From: Anarhynchus alexandrinus
Taxonomy: Eukaryota > Chordata > Aves > Charadriiformes > Charadriidae
DNA: 64,000 nt
Direction: 5' to 3'
Assembly (NCBI GenBank): GCA_008711295.1
Contig: VUYV01000003.1
Location: forward strand, 10,681,148-10,745,147
Positions 1-12,900 of this stretch are shown here, in pieces (within the stretch, counting starts at the first letter, position 1; each line of letters starts with the position of its first letter). The position numbers were made by a program, and so were the translations under genes. The notes under the pieces are model-generated. The model saw only the letters and a program-made list of their open reading frames with translations, was not told where the DNA came from and did no database searches.

Positions 1-778
1 TTGTTTGTGAGAGTGCTTTTATAATGCAGTAGTGTAACTACTGAGATCATATTCATGATCATCAACAAAAAAATGGTATGCAAGTAATGAAGAATTAATC
101 ATTACATAAGACTTCTAAGATAATTGCAGCTGCTTGCAAAAAATAAAAATGTGAAATCAAATGTAAACTGGCAATGATCTAGAAATATTAGGAAACTAAG
201 ATAAAAAGAAACCTACCATACAAACAACAATGATGAGTTGGCAATTTTAATATTCCCCTATGAAATGTCTTTCAAAACCAGTTCAGTAGACTACATATAA
301 AAACCCAATATTTTCATGACGCAGGAATCTGTTCAGCTTTTCTTTATTTTTGCATTAATATTGTGTTCAATTTCGAACTGTGCGTCCAAACCAACATAAA
401 AATATTGATGGAATTCAGAAACTGAACATGAAAAAGAGTTGTGAACTAAGCTGTAAAGCTAAACAAATGTCATTATTAAAGAGAATTCTAACATCCCAGT
501 GGTTAATCTAGTGCACTAAGTGTAGTGAATTGTACTACCACCTATTTGACGTAGTACAGACAGTTAACTAAGAGCAATATTGCGTGTTTAGAAGAAATTT
601 CTTGAGTAATTTGTATTATAAAGAAGTCTGTTCCATCACAAGTGATAGGAGCAATTAGTCAGTCCTTAATAGTTGCAAAAGTAGCTGGCTTTATTTTCCA
701 AGTGGTTTGTTCTGTTTATTCATTAGCTGACCTCATTCATTGTTTGAATGTCACAGGGGGTTTTTTATTTGTTTTCAG
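1..778 (+). other. EXOC2: EXOC2 intron, 3' part only
   Basis: AT-rich intronic sequence that ends in the acceptor of the first exon seen. I see no repeat, RNA gene or second gene here. Confidence 0.85.
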
Positions 779-903
779 TTTTGATCAGCTCAAAACGGCT
801 GTTGTGAATTTGAAGAAACAAGCCAACAAGAAAAACGAGGGGAGTCTAGCTTATGTGAAAGGAGGTCTCAGCACATTTTTTGAAGCACAAGATGCTCTGT
901 CAG
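779..903 (+). CDS. EXOC2: EXOC2 exon 1 of 18 seen (about residues 179-220)
   Basis: A T-rich tract ending in cag precedes the exon, and the donor is CAG|gtaaac. It begins with the last base of a split Ser codon and ends with the first base of an Ala codon that the next exon completes. It encodes [19 protein letters not shown] followed by [20 protein letters not shown], the start of the conserved Sec5 helical region. The open frame continues upstream into the intron, but that part is not coding because a good acceptor lies at 777-778. Confidence 0.96.
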
Positions 904-3900
904 GTAAACTTTGCACTTACTAAATATAGTATAAAAGAAAAGACTATCTGCATGTATAGTTGAATTTAATATTTAAAAATATTATTTTTCCTTGCACTCT
1001 CTTCTAAAAGCGTATAATGAGCCCAAAAATCTGTATCATGTTGATCACAAGCTGGGACTGGTTAGCTATTTGCAAAAGGTGGCACCAAATGTGTCTTAGA
1101 GGAGTTGGAGGCATTTGATGAAACTGCTTTGACCACAAATCCAAAAGAGAGAGGAAATGTTAATCTGGAGAGAATATTAAGATGATTTATAAACTGTAGC
1201 AACATAAAAACTTGATTTTATGCTGCCTTATCCCATAGTCAGACTGTAATATTTATATGAATATTCAGTGCACTCTGACTTGGAAAATCAGATGGCCTTT
1301 ATATTCTGCTTGCCATAGGGAAAATGAAACAGACTAGTGAGATTAGCGTAGTTGTCTGTGCCATTTTTATATATGTCTTTATTTTATGGATATGTATACA
1401 CTCTTGAAGCATAAAACGTCTCTCAGGTAAAAGCCCATTGTGGGCTGGCATAGTCCTTTCTGGTTAGGGACCGTGCTGGATAAGAAAGTGACAGTGCTGG
1501 GCCATCCAGCTGGGCCTGTCACAGCCCCAATAGGTTTGACATTTACCACTATGCTGTTCTTCGTAGCTACTGTATATTGCAGGATTGTCACTCCTGATCA
1601 TTGATCCTGTGTTATGGGCACCATCAAGTAAGAAAATATTATATCTACTCATAGCCTCAGCCAAACTAGCACTTCTGTTGGCTTTAGGAACACTGCTTTG
1701 GAGAACTACCAGTTGTCTCTTGACGCACTTGCAGGCCACTCACTATCTGTCTGATAGCCACTTCCGTGTGTCGGGGAAAAGAGAAGGTAGTGCTGTCTCA
1801 CCTGGTGGTCCACTTGTATTCCTGCCCCAGGCAGATTAACCTGTGACCTGCCCTTCAGATGGCAGCGTTTTCAAAAGTGTTTGTTAGCTTTTGGCTACCT
1901 GCCTAATTTGGTAAATTTTAAGAGGAGGACTTTTTCCACAAGTGCAAACATACATGCTTTGGTAGAGAAGACCTCTTCTTGAGACAGCTGAAGATTCTTC
2001 CTGTGAAGAATCTTAACTCCTAAACACCTTTGTTACCCCACCCAGAACTGACCTATTACTGATCAGTTTTGGAAAACCTTGGCCTAAATCTAGATGGGTG
2101 CAGTAACAGAAGAGAAGTATTAAAGGATTTAATGGAAATACTAAAGGATGTGGTGGCAGTCATAGGAAAAGACCCTAAAAAGAATCAGTATTTGGCATTC
2201 TTTAACTTTTTTTTTAAGCTGAGGTTTTAGTAAATGCCAGGAAAATTGATAATAGACTGTTGCTTTGTAAATCTCAGATATCTTGAAAATGTTGAAATCC
2301 TGATTTTTCTTAAGTAGTTCAAAATCCTAAATAATCCTGAAAAAATATTGAACTGTGACTTGTGTTTCACAACCAAATCTGCTTTGCATATAGAGTATCA
2401 AATACTCTAAAAGATTCAGAGTTTTGTTTCCAAACAGTTACTTCTGTGGATAAAAAGTAGTACTGGAAGACATATATGTGTTGTCTTCTAAGATTATTTT
2501 TTGGACCAGCAAAGACTTAGTAGGATTTACAGAAAGCTAATGCAAACCATAAATCTTGTGAGGTTTTAGAAAGACTGAACACAACTGAGTGATTTTCTCT
2601 TGTCCCATCTATTAAAGTGTAGGCTTCTTGCCTTTGGAGACTGATTTCCTGATAAATAAAGAGGTCAGAGAGCAAGTAGGAATGTAAAAAATATTAATAA
2701 AATAATGATAGGGAGAGCAAACTCATTTATTTCAGTAGCTACTGTGTTCTCAATTTAAAAAAAATACAATAGCTGTAGTACTGTTTTGCATCTCTTATCT
2801 GTATCAGTGTTATTTTTACCTAAAATTAGAGCTACTGTATCAGTGTATCCTTCAGATAAATTATGAACTCAAAACTTGGGATGATTCGTGGTTCTTGATG
2901 CCACTTTTCATCTGTAACCAAAATGGCTTGGGTTTGTCTTCCTCCCAGTGAAGAATGACCTTGATGCTGTTGGAGAAGAAAATTAAAGACTTGAAACCTT
3001 AATCTCTTACAAATTCAAAGCTGTAACCCTGGAGTTCAAGGGACTTATTAATACAATATTTAGTTTTTAAATTCTGAAGCCAAATTCTTAATGAGGATGC
3101 AATGTAGGTCACAGCTGCCTTCTGTAGCATTTTAATATGTGTTTCTCTGTTGAAATTTCCTATTAAATGCATGTGCCGAAGAGTTTTTGATTCTTTTCAG
3201 TCAAAAAAACCCACCCGTATTTTATACGAATTTCAGCTTTGTAATGCAGAACTGCTTATTTACCTTTTCTTCCTCCTTATGCAGAATATTTTTGAGCTGG
3301 AAAAATTGCATAGCTTTTGAAAGACTGAAACCTGTGATAGGTACCATCAACAGCTAAGTTGGATGTGGAGAGGCTTCCAGCGGCAGCAAGAAAAAAGGAT
3401 GTCTTTGATGCCATCGTCCATCCCTTCTGCCACATGTTAAGGCTTTTCTCCAGAACATTTGATCACTATAGTTTTCTCAAAAGAAAGGTTACAAGAATTA
3501 AACATAAGCGTTATTAGCATTTTCTAGAGAAACAGCTTAGATGCAAAATTTGGGGAAAAAAAAAACCCAACAAAAACACCAAAGAACCCAACCCCACATA
3601 ACTAACGGCAAAACCACCAAACAACAAACCAAACCAAACAAAAAACTTCAAACAAACAAAACCCCCAGTACTTCTTAGGCATGCAATTATGAAATTCAAG
3701 CTCTTTAACAGAAGAACATTAAATTAAAAATACATTTGTGCAAGGTGATATAATGGCACTTCTGTGTCCTCACACACGTAAGGGTGAATTTGTGTCTTAT
3801 TTTCTCCTTTAAAAACGTGCAAGTAGAATTTGTATGCATTTAAACAACTCTACATGAAGAATAGTTTATATTTCAAAGCTGAAGGATTGTTTCAGCGCAA

Positions 3901-6900
3901 ACTTTTAGGGACATAGCCTTGGTTCCACAAACTTTCATTATTTGATGCTGAGCATACAACTGTTACAGAGGAAAAGCAACTCAAGGGAAAATCACTATTG
4001 AATACATCTAGTCTGTTGTCCAATATGATTTAAAAATTAATGCTTCATTTTGGTTTGGATTTTTTTTTTTCACTTCCTTTGGGAAGATTTCTAAATGTGT
4101 TTTCTGAAGATACATTTTTGTTGATGGGCAAAAATTTAGGCTCTCAGTTTTCCCCTTCGGATATCCTAGAACACAACTTCCAGCCCCAGTGGTTGTGCTT
4201 TATAAACTGCAGGTCCATTCCGTTGTTGTAGAGAGGAGCTATCTGTGTACAGTTATTTCTTCTAAGTCTCCCTAAATTGGTACAGGATGTTACTTTTTGT
4301 AGGAGGCTCACTTTAAGGGGAATAACACTTGCTTTACCAGGTACTCCATATTTGTCTATTCGTGCATCTTTTTATACCTGCTTTTTTAACTCATACACAT
4401 TTAACAATGTTTGTTTCAAATAAGTGAACTTGACCTGGGAAACCCTGAATTACTGATTACGGTGCAGCTTTTTTCATTAGCTGGGATCAGTAAGATCAGT
4501 CTGATCTTAAGCATGCCATCAGACTGTATTACACATTTAAATGAGTATTAATATTTTCACAAGTAAGCAATGGAAACCGTTAAAAACTCTCCCAAGATAT
4601 TTATTGTAATTTGTGATTTAGAAACTGTTTACTAAGAAAATAAGAGGTCAAATAGGCCAGAACCCTTGCTTGTTTGGTTTAATTTCTTCGAAAATAGAAT
4701 TGCCTTATCAGATCCTCATGTCTCTCTGCCCGTTAGCTTGGCTGACAGTTTGACAGTGACTTTGCTGCAGAGATGTTCAACAGGAAGTTTGTTTCGTCAG
4801 CTGAAGGGAGCTGTAAGCTGAGCTGAGGGGAACTGGGCTCACCTCAACTTGACCCATTTGTCAACATCGGGGAGTTCAGCTGATTTATTTCCCATAATTC
4901 TAATGGCAACCTAGAAAGTAGCATTCCTAAAAGGGCTGCTGTTTATATACTTGTAGACAAGTCATATTTTATTGTCATAAGCAAGTCATTTCCCGCACAG
5001 AAGTCTTTGGAAAGTTAGCAAATTAATTTACTTTGAATATACTTTTTCAGAAGTGCTTGTTACAAAGAGCCTTAGGCTGCAGAGTTTCTTACTATTTAAG
5101 TGAAAGGAAAAAAATAGGGAAGTGACCACTTCAGTCAATCAGTTGTGCAAAAACATGCAAGTATGACATTGGCAAGTAAAGAAGATGCTGTGTTGTCTTT
5201 GAAACACACATATGTGGAATAAATTTGAGATTTAGATTTGAGTCTAGTTTGTCATGGCAATGGTTCTTGTGCAGTTACAACTACAAACACATTTTACATG
5301 ATTTTCAGAAAAAAAAATCTGTACAAAAGAAGCACTGCTGGCTATTGCAGCACTATTCCTTTTTCCCTTTTCCACTCCTGTTCAGATATATGGCCTATGG
5401 GAATGCCACTATGATGGGGAGCTTGGACTGTAGCTGGCCTTTTGTCTAATACCTTATTTAATATATAAGCAAGGATAATGTTTACCTGGCTGAAATGATC
5501 CTATATCTGGTCAATGCCTGGGGTTTTGGTTTTGGTTTTTTTCTTCCTATAGAATATTTTTTCATTTCATCCCCTAATGCCCGTTCTAGAATGAGCATGA
5601 CAGTGATCCAGGATCTGATTCAGTATGAACAAGCGTATTCTGTTGCCATATGTCTGTTAAATCAATTTTCTCTGAAACTAAAACAAAAGAAACCACTGGA
5701 TATATATTCAATTCTGAGTCAGACTGGGAATTTGAGAAACTAAAAACTGATGCTTGTCTCTTACATAAGTCCTTTGCTTTGTCCCTTTGCTTCTGGCTTT
5801 TAAGGAGTTATGTCATGTTTGAATTTAAAGAGAGTACATGCTGTCTTCAATTTTTTGTTAGTGATTCCATTTGCAAATTACATTGACTGACTAATTTTGA
5901 TGTGGTTTTACATTGCAAGCTCTTATCTCAGTTCACTTTGTCTTTTGGTGCATTTGTCCAATGAAATGCTATTCCATGACTGTTTTTGCTAGGTAGTACA
6001 GAATCAAATGATTATACCAGGTTTTGCTGCTGCCGCATTCCAGTTTTGTAACATATCTAATTGACATTTTTGTCTTACTTTGGTCTCATATACGTTTTCC
6101 CAAATAGTATGAAGTTTTATTAAACATTTGGACTCGAGTAAATCTCAAGTCCAAAACTTGGATTGAGTAAATCAAATTCAAACGTATTATTACTACCTAA
6201 ATGTTACACAGCTGACTTGAAATGGCTAGAATAGCTCTGTGTTGAGTGCTCAGTGTGGTGTGTGTCTATTAATGTTACCTTCCTCATCCCGTGTCAAGTG
6301 ATAGAATATAGTCTTTGCAGGGTAAGAACAGCCTGCTATTATAGGTAGCAGTTTTCAATATGGTAATTCACAGAGGTTAAGAAAGAACAGGGCCATGGAA
6401 ACAAGCTGGCAAGGGTAAATTAAGATGCTGCATGTATCAGGCATGTATCTAACAGCATATCAGTCACTTCAGAGTAACAGTTTACATGCATGTACGTGCC
6501 CCACAGTAGATGCAAGTTAGATTATTTCAGTTCAAGAATTAGGATCATGCCTCCAAGTAGTCATGAAACAATAGGTGATGTGCTCTAAGCTCACTGTCTA
6601 GCTTTCTGAGTGGATGCCCACGTCCAAAGGCTTGAGGTATCATATGCTACGCTTGTACACAAAAGCTGAATAAGGAGCAGTTGCACTGTCATTGCTACAT
6701 ACTTTGTCCTTACGTTTATGGGCCTTCTCATGTATGCACGATGAAAAAAATAAGCATGCTGATTTGTCTGCTTGTTGAAAACTTACGTTCTGATCTTGTA
6801 GTGCTGGATAACAAGGGGGATGTTGCAACGAGCAACGTATGCTGAGAGAGAGAGGACCTGACAAAGGAGTGCCAGTAACGTATGTAAGTGGTGGTAGGAA

Positions 6901-9900
6901 GTTTAGTCTCAGGTGGATGCTTCCTCTTCATGCAATGTCTACAACCAATTTCTGTAGCAGACCAATCACTATATTAATGCAAGTCTAAAAAGGCAAAAGT
7001 TATGTGATCATGATTGAGAAAAGGCTAAAATTTCCCTTTCATGCAGGTTCTTGCATAGCATTGTCTAGTGGGTGTTTTTTTCAGTGTCTTAAGCAAGAGA
7101 TGGTCTGATTTGAAAAAGTGTGAAACAGCAGGAGTTGTCTCAGTCCATACTGAAATTTCTGTGCCCAAGCCTGTACCTGGTTTTATGCTGACTGCTCATA
7201 CAGCTTCTTTTAAATCAGTATTTGTTTTAGATATCCAAGTTAGTTACTAGCAGAATCTCTCCAAATTGATGCAGTCGTGGCAGATTTTAGCTACTGTGTA
7301 GCTGTCATGTTTTATGAATTTGTGGGTTTTAGGTAAGTTAATTTTTTTTTGTTTCCATTTGAAAAATAGTAAAGCATTAAAAAGAAAGGTTAGTTTTTCA
7401 ATTGCAGTTTTCAACTAGCAAATACTACAGTTGATTGCAAGTGTACAAAAATATTACCTATGATTAAATTTGAGCCAGACTTGACCTATAAGCCATGAAA
7501 CCAGCTTAACTTCATGTTACATCATTGCGTTTTGACTTCCATACCACTTTTAAAATACATGCCACATTTAAAAGCTGCTTTTGTTTCTACCATTAGCTTT
7601 CATAGATCCAGAAGGTTAGCCCTGTGTTGGTAAAAAGAGAATAGCATTTCCCAATACTACATTTACTTCAATATTTTGTAATTTTTACTTGGATTAGCAA
7701 TATTTACCAAAATAGAGCCAAGTTTGTTATGCAATTTGAAAAAATACCTAGAAATCTTGGGGGAAAAAAACAACCCAAACCAAAAAAACCTTAAAAGTAT
7801 TGACTAAAGGCCAAAGTAACAAACTTTAGGTTTTTTAGGTTTTTGTTATTGAACCATTTTCCTGTTGAATCCATTCAGAAGAGTTTTTACCCTACACCCT
7901 ACAGGGGTGCTGTCCTCATCAATAACCTGTTTATGTTTTGTTCTAATTACAGAAAATCATTAATCATTCGATAAAGGGAGTCAAAGGCATTTTTATTCAT
8001 GCATTGGTGTGAATGCTGGCAGCATGTTAACATGTGTTCTTCATCTCTCCATTACTGCGCTTTTGGTGCCAAATTGTTTATAGTTACCACATCAGATCTT
8101 CAGAAATACTTTGCTGAGTCAGTCTTTCCTTTTTTGTATTTTCTTTCCCCTCTTATTTTGTGCATCTGACTAAAAAGGTTTGATTCATTTCAAGTACTTT
8201 TTTTTTTCCCATTAACCAGATTTCTGTGGAAATGGGTAAGATATTCAGATATACCAAATGCATTTCTCACCATCTTTTAATCAGAAAATAGTAGAAAACT
8301 TGCATCTATGTTGCTTTGAGCTGAGTTAGGCTGAGAAAGTTTTGAGAGTACCATTCTTAGTGCCTTTCTCAAAATATGTTTTAAAAATGTGTAATGACTA
8401 AATGAAGAATGAAATTTGTTGGTCAAAAACTGCATGATCCTGGCAAGTGTGGTTTAATTTGTTAGGTTTATGGTTGCCAAGTAGAAAACCGTATCCTTCC
8501 TCAGATTAAATAAAATTGTTTTCAACACAAGCAGCAATGAATTAATTGCAGTTTATTTTACTACAAGGCCTGTACTATGGCTTATTTGCAGATTGAACTT
8601 TCATGTGTTTTGACCAAAAATAACCAATTCTGAAGTATTTAGTCACAGGTTAAAGATTGTGAGCTCTAAACTTAGCTTCTTCACTATTCTTAGTACCTCC
8701 CTGCAGCTCTGATGTTTGCAAGCCTTTTAAATATTCTGACTTAGCTGGGAAGCTTGAACACTTACTGGCAAAGATGATGCAAAATACAGTTAATTTTCTG
8801 GCCTTAGCTGAAGCATCTAGACTTAGCCTCTCCTTGTCTTAATTTATTTTATGCTCATTACAGTAAAGCTCCTCAGTAATGGTAAACAGGCTGTCCTAGG
8901 TTTCCAACTGCTGTTCTAACTTGTGTAGTTAGTATTGGGTAAGTCCAGAGTAACTGGCAATTCAAGAAAAAATCCTGTCCATCTTTTACTTCAGGCCTTC
9001 AAAGACCTAAAATTTTCTCCTTGCTCTTCTTACTGCAGCCAGTGATGAGCTGAGGGTATGAAGTTGCATTTGAAGTTAATCTTAACTGCTGTGAGAGGTA
9101 TAGACTGGCTTTCCATCTGCCCTTGGCTCCTTCCTCTTCCCGTGTATTGCAGTGGTGCAGCTGGGGTAAGGTTTAGACAAGCTCACGGATCAATAAGGAC
9201 AAGTCTCTTGCTTACTGAGTTTTCCACCAAAGCCTCTCGTACAGCTGCCCTGCAGCTGCGTGATTGCTAGATCCAGCAAAAGGAAGCACATGGGTGCAAG
9301 AGAATGGGGATTATCCCAGACAACACCAGCCCACTATTACATAGGTTTAGTAGTCTAAGGTAAAAGAGTAACTTGAGTATCTGTAGATGCCTTCCAATCT
9401 GATTAGCTCTGCAGATATTTCTCTTGACTGCATATAGTTTTGCTTGTCTAAACTTCTAACTCAGAGACTTTTTGTCTGGTCCCCATGGAAGGAACGTGTA
9501 CTTTGCTTTTATAAAAACAGTTGATGTGAACAAAGTAAGCTTAGACTTTCTGATAAAGCATTTTTCATAACATCTTTCTCTAGGAAAACTTAAAACCTTT
9601 TTTTTTTTTTGTAACCCGACTTTGGTATACATATGAATGCACTTACTGCTGAATCTGAATATAATGTGTAAAAATAGCTTCAGTACACAAAGCAGCACAT
9701 TCAACACGTACAGGGAAATAACAGCAAATCCGCTTTTGTATATACAGTCACTTAGGTAGGTCTATACTTTTTCAGACAGTGGTCCAAAAATCCCTTCTGT
9801 TTTACACTACCAGTTACATATATTAGAATGCCTTTATCTGTACTCCACAGTGCTTTCCACCTTTCTGGAACTTAATACCTTGTTTTATTTTTAGTTTTAG

Positions 9901-12900
9901 TTTTATTTTTTTCTGCATTGGCATGTTTTTCTCTGTTTGAGAAACTGATTCTTCTGAGTTTACAACACTACTATTTTCAAACTAAGAATCTCAAATACTT
10001 TATGCCAAGCTGCCAACTTTAAAGGCTACCAGTGTGAAAAATGTTCTCTTCCGTCTTCTCAAAGGAAGAGGAGGGAATCGTATTGCTACTGTATGTTTTT
10101 ATATAAAGGACGTGAGAAGGAGAACTGCTTTGGAGAAGATGTCTTTTTAAAAGTTCAGGAACTGTTTAATGATCATGATACAATTTCTAAATAAGATGCA
10201 TTCAGAATAAAAAACTATAGCCCATGACATTTTTGAAAGTGGTAATATAGTAAATGATGCTCTTTCAAAATTTCTTGTTCTGTGTATTAAAGGAAGTCTT
10301 CACCGTGTTCTGCATATATTTGCAGCAAAACCTGGTTTTGGTAGAAGTTTAGTTCAGCTTTGGAACTTCTGATGTGTGTCCCCTTCAGGAGTAACATTAT
10401 AGTTAATTGGTCAGCAATTAATGCTATGTAATTGTTCCAAAATACTAAATTTTAAAAATCTTTGAGGCAATATATAACTTACTTTTTTAATCCACATCCA
10501 TTTAAAAATACCTTTTGAAAATATGCATCCTAGAATGATTTAAAACTATTTAAATGAAAATCATTACACTTTCATGCGGTTCCAATAGTACTTGCACCAT
10601 TTGGTTTTAAAATATCTGCTTATGTTGTGGTTGCTGTTCTGATGAACTTGCCTTTCAGTATCTGACATTAATTGCAGTACTGTAACTGGCTACACATTAC
10701 CAGAAGTGATGTATATAAATGGAATAGTATCATTAGAACCTTTAATGTTTTTGTTACAAAATTGTAGTCATATTCTTGTAGGTAAGTGGTGTCCGTGTCA
10801 TATATAAAATATGTGCTACAGTTAAGAATACACCATCTTTTAAGATAGATCTCTGTTCCGTAAAACATGCAAGAATCTGTTAGTTTCACTTAAATGAAAT
10901 TAAGTGTTGATTGTCTTAAGAAATACGGTGTCCTAAATTAGATTTTTTTCTGTAATGGTTTTGATACCAAAAATAGAGGTGCTCTTGCACTTTCAAGAGA
11001 GCAAAGCTTGCTGAAATTCTTTGCATAGGATCCGTTTTAAGGGTCAAATTTAAATGTTTGAGATGAATGGAATTTTCTTATTCCCCCCTCCCCCCAATAA
11101 AAATACCCCTTTATTTTCATGTGGTTTTAAGCAAAAGCACCACAATGCTTCTGTGTAATGGTTAACGCAGTGTGTTGCTACAAGATACGCTTAAACGTAT
11201 TTTGAGCGTGCATTTTTATAGATGAAATCAAGTGGTGGGGAGCGTTCAAGCACTTGATTTTGGGGTTATCCAGTTTCCCCATGACTTTCTCTTTCTCTGT
11301 CCTTCAACTGGTGGTAATTCCTTTTTCGTGAGATTAGTGTGAAAGTTTTGCCCTACAAAGCAAACATACTTTGTACTTGAATGATACTTACTTTCCAAAA
11401 TACTAAATTGAATTCACGCTCGTACTACAGGATAGCTAATTTGGATTATTCTCCCCACTTTTTTTTTTCCCTTGGGCATTACTGTCTTGTTCAAGAAGAC
11501 ACAGGGAGTCTGTGTCAAAGTAATGGTTAAAATTCTGCAATTTCTGGCTCTAAGCCCTGTCCTCCACTAGACTCTGCTGCCATGAAGCATGTTTGTATTT
11601 TTTATGTCTAACAAGAAAAATAACACTTTATTTTTAATTTTAAAAATGTTTAAAAGTGTCACTTTGATGTAATGTATTCCCACCTATTAAAATGTTCTAC
11701 ATTTTAACTAGACACTTTATTCCAGCAATCCATCAAAAACTGGAAGCGGATGGAACGGAAAAAGTAGAAGGATCCATGACGCAAAAACTGGAGAATGTAC
11801 TGAACAGTAAGTTTTGTCCTTCCAGCAGCAACTATTTATGGACTTTGGACTTTCTAACACGCTTTAATATATTGCTAGGAATATGGCAGAAAGTAGAAAA
11901 CAGTACAGTCTCTCTTGCCTGTTCCTGTTTGATGGTAGTGATTTTAGGGTGCACCTTTTGAAATAAGTGGCACCTTTTTGCTATGACTTTCAGTGGTGCT
12001 CATGATAACAAAGGAGTTCTAAAGCACTTTAAATGAATTCTGGTGGCATCTCAATTTTAAGTGTACAAAGAAAACAGGAGCTATGTGGATAGACAAAACT
12101 GTAGAAGGGTGAGCAAAGGAATTTTGAGGAAAAGAGGAAAAAACTAAATACAAACTGTTTGTAATAACAAGGTCTATTAACAGAATCTTTTTCACTTAAT
12201 GTGCTGCCGTTTAGGCTACTTGGAATAAGCATTCTTTTTAGAAACTTTGAAAAGCTGTCAGTGCTTTCTTTTCTGTTTCTCTGCACTAGCTGTAGGATTG
12301 CATTGAGAGAGATGGCTTGAATTTACTGCAGTTCGGTATGTGTTTCATCAGATCAAAAAAGTTACTTTTTTAATTCTGGGACTTCTGCCAAGATAATTTT
12401 ACTTTGTTTCATTGTGATTTTTTTCACAGAGGAAGGGATGTTTCCCTTAGTGCTGTGTCAATAAGCAGGAATGACACGCAGATAGCTGACTCAGTGTTGG
12501 AAAGTCTGAGTGTGTTTTATGAAATCAAGAAAGTGACATGGAAGTTCACTGTTTTTCTTCTCTTGTATGAAGAAAGCAGTGACTGTATGTGTGGCTGTGT
12601 GGGGAGCACAAAGAAAGCAGGGGGTTTTGTGAACAGCTCTAGCTCTTTTTAGTAGAGATTCATTAATGCTCACAATAAAGGTGTAGTCTGAATGTTGTTA
12701 TTCCCCCATCTTGTTGCCTGCAATGCAAAAAAACTCAAAAAAAAACCAAAAATCACCAAAAAAACCCCACAATAAACCTCACATACACGCTATACAAAGA
12801 CCATAGTGTGTGCGTCCATGTGTGTAGAATATTTGATACATACAGGGTAGGAGAAAAAAGCATTTGCTGAAATTTGTCAGTGCGATCCTCGATGCTCTGC

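Larger units (their letters stand above)
904..11725 (+). other. EXOC2: EXOC2 intron (10.8 kb)
   Basis: Large, mostly featureless AT-rich intron. It contains A/C-only low-complexity tracts at 3556-3666 and 7764-7790, and a GC-richer patch at about 1380-1860 that has long antisense open frames and may be a decayed retrocopy. I recognise no CR1 or LTR in it. Confidence 0.85.

Noticed and set aside
642..778. Upstream in-frame ATG at 642 as a start for the first exon
   Set aside because: The coding match begins exactly after the acceptor at 778. The preceding 45 codons have no Sec5 similarity and the exon is internal.
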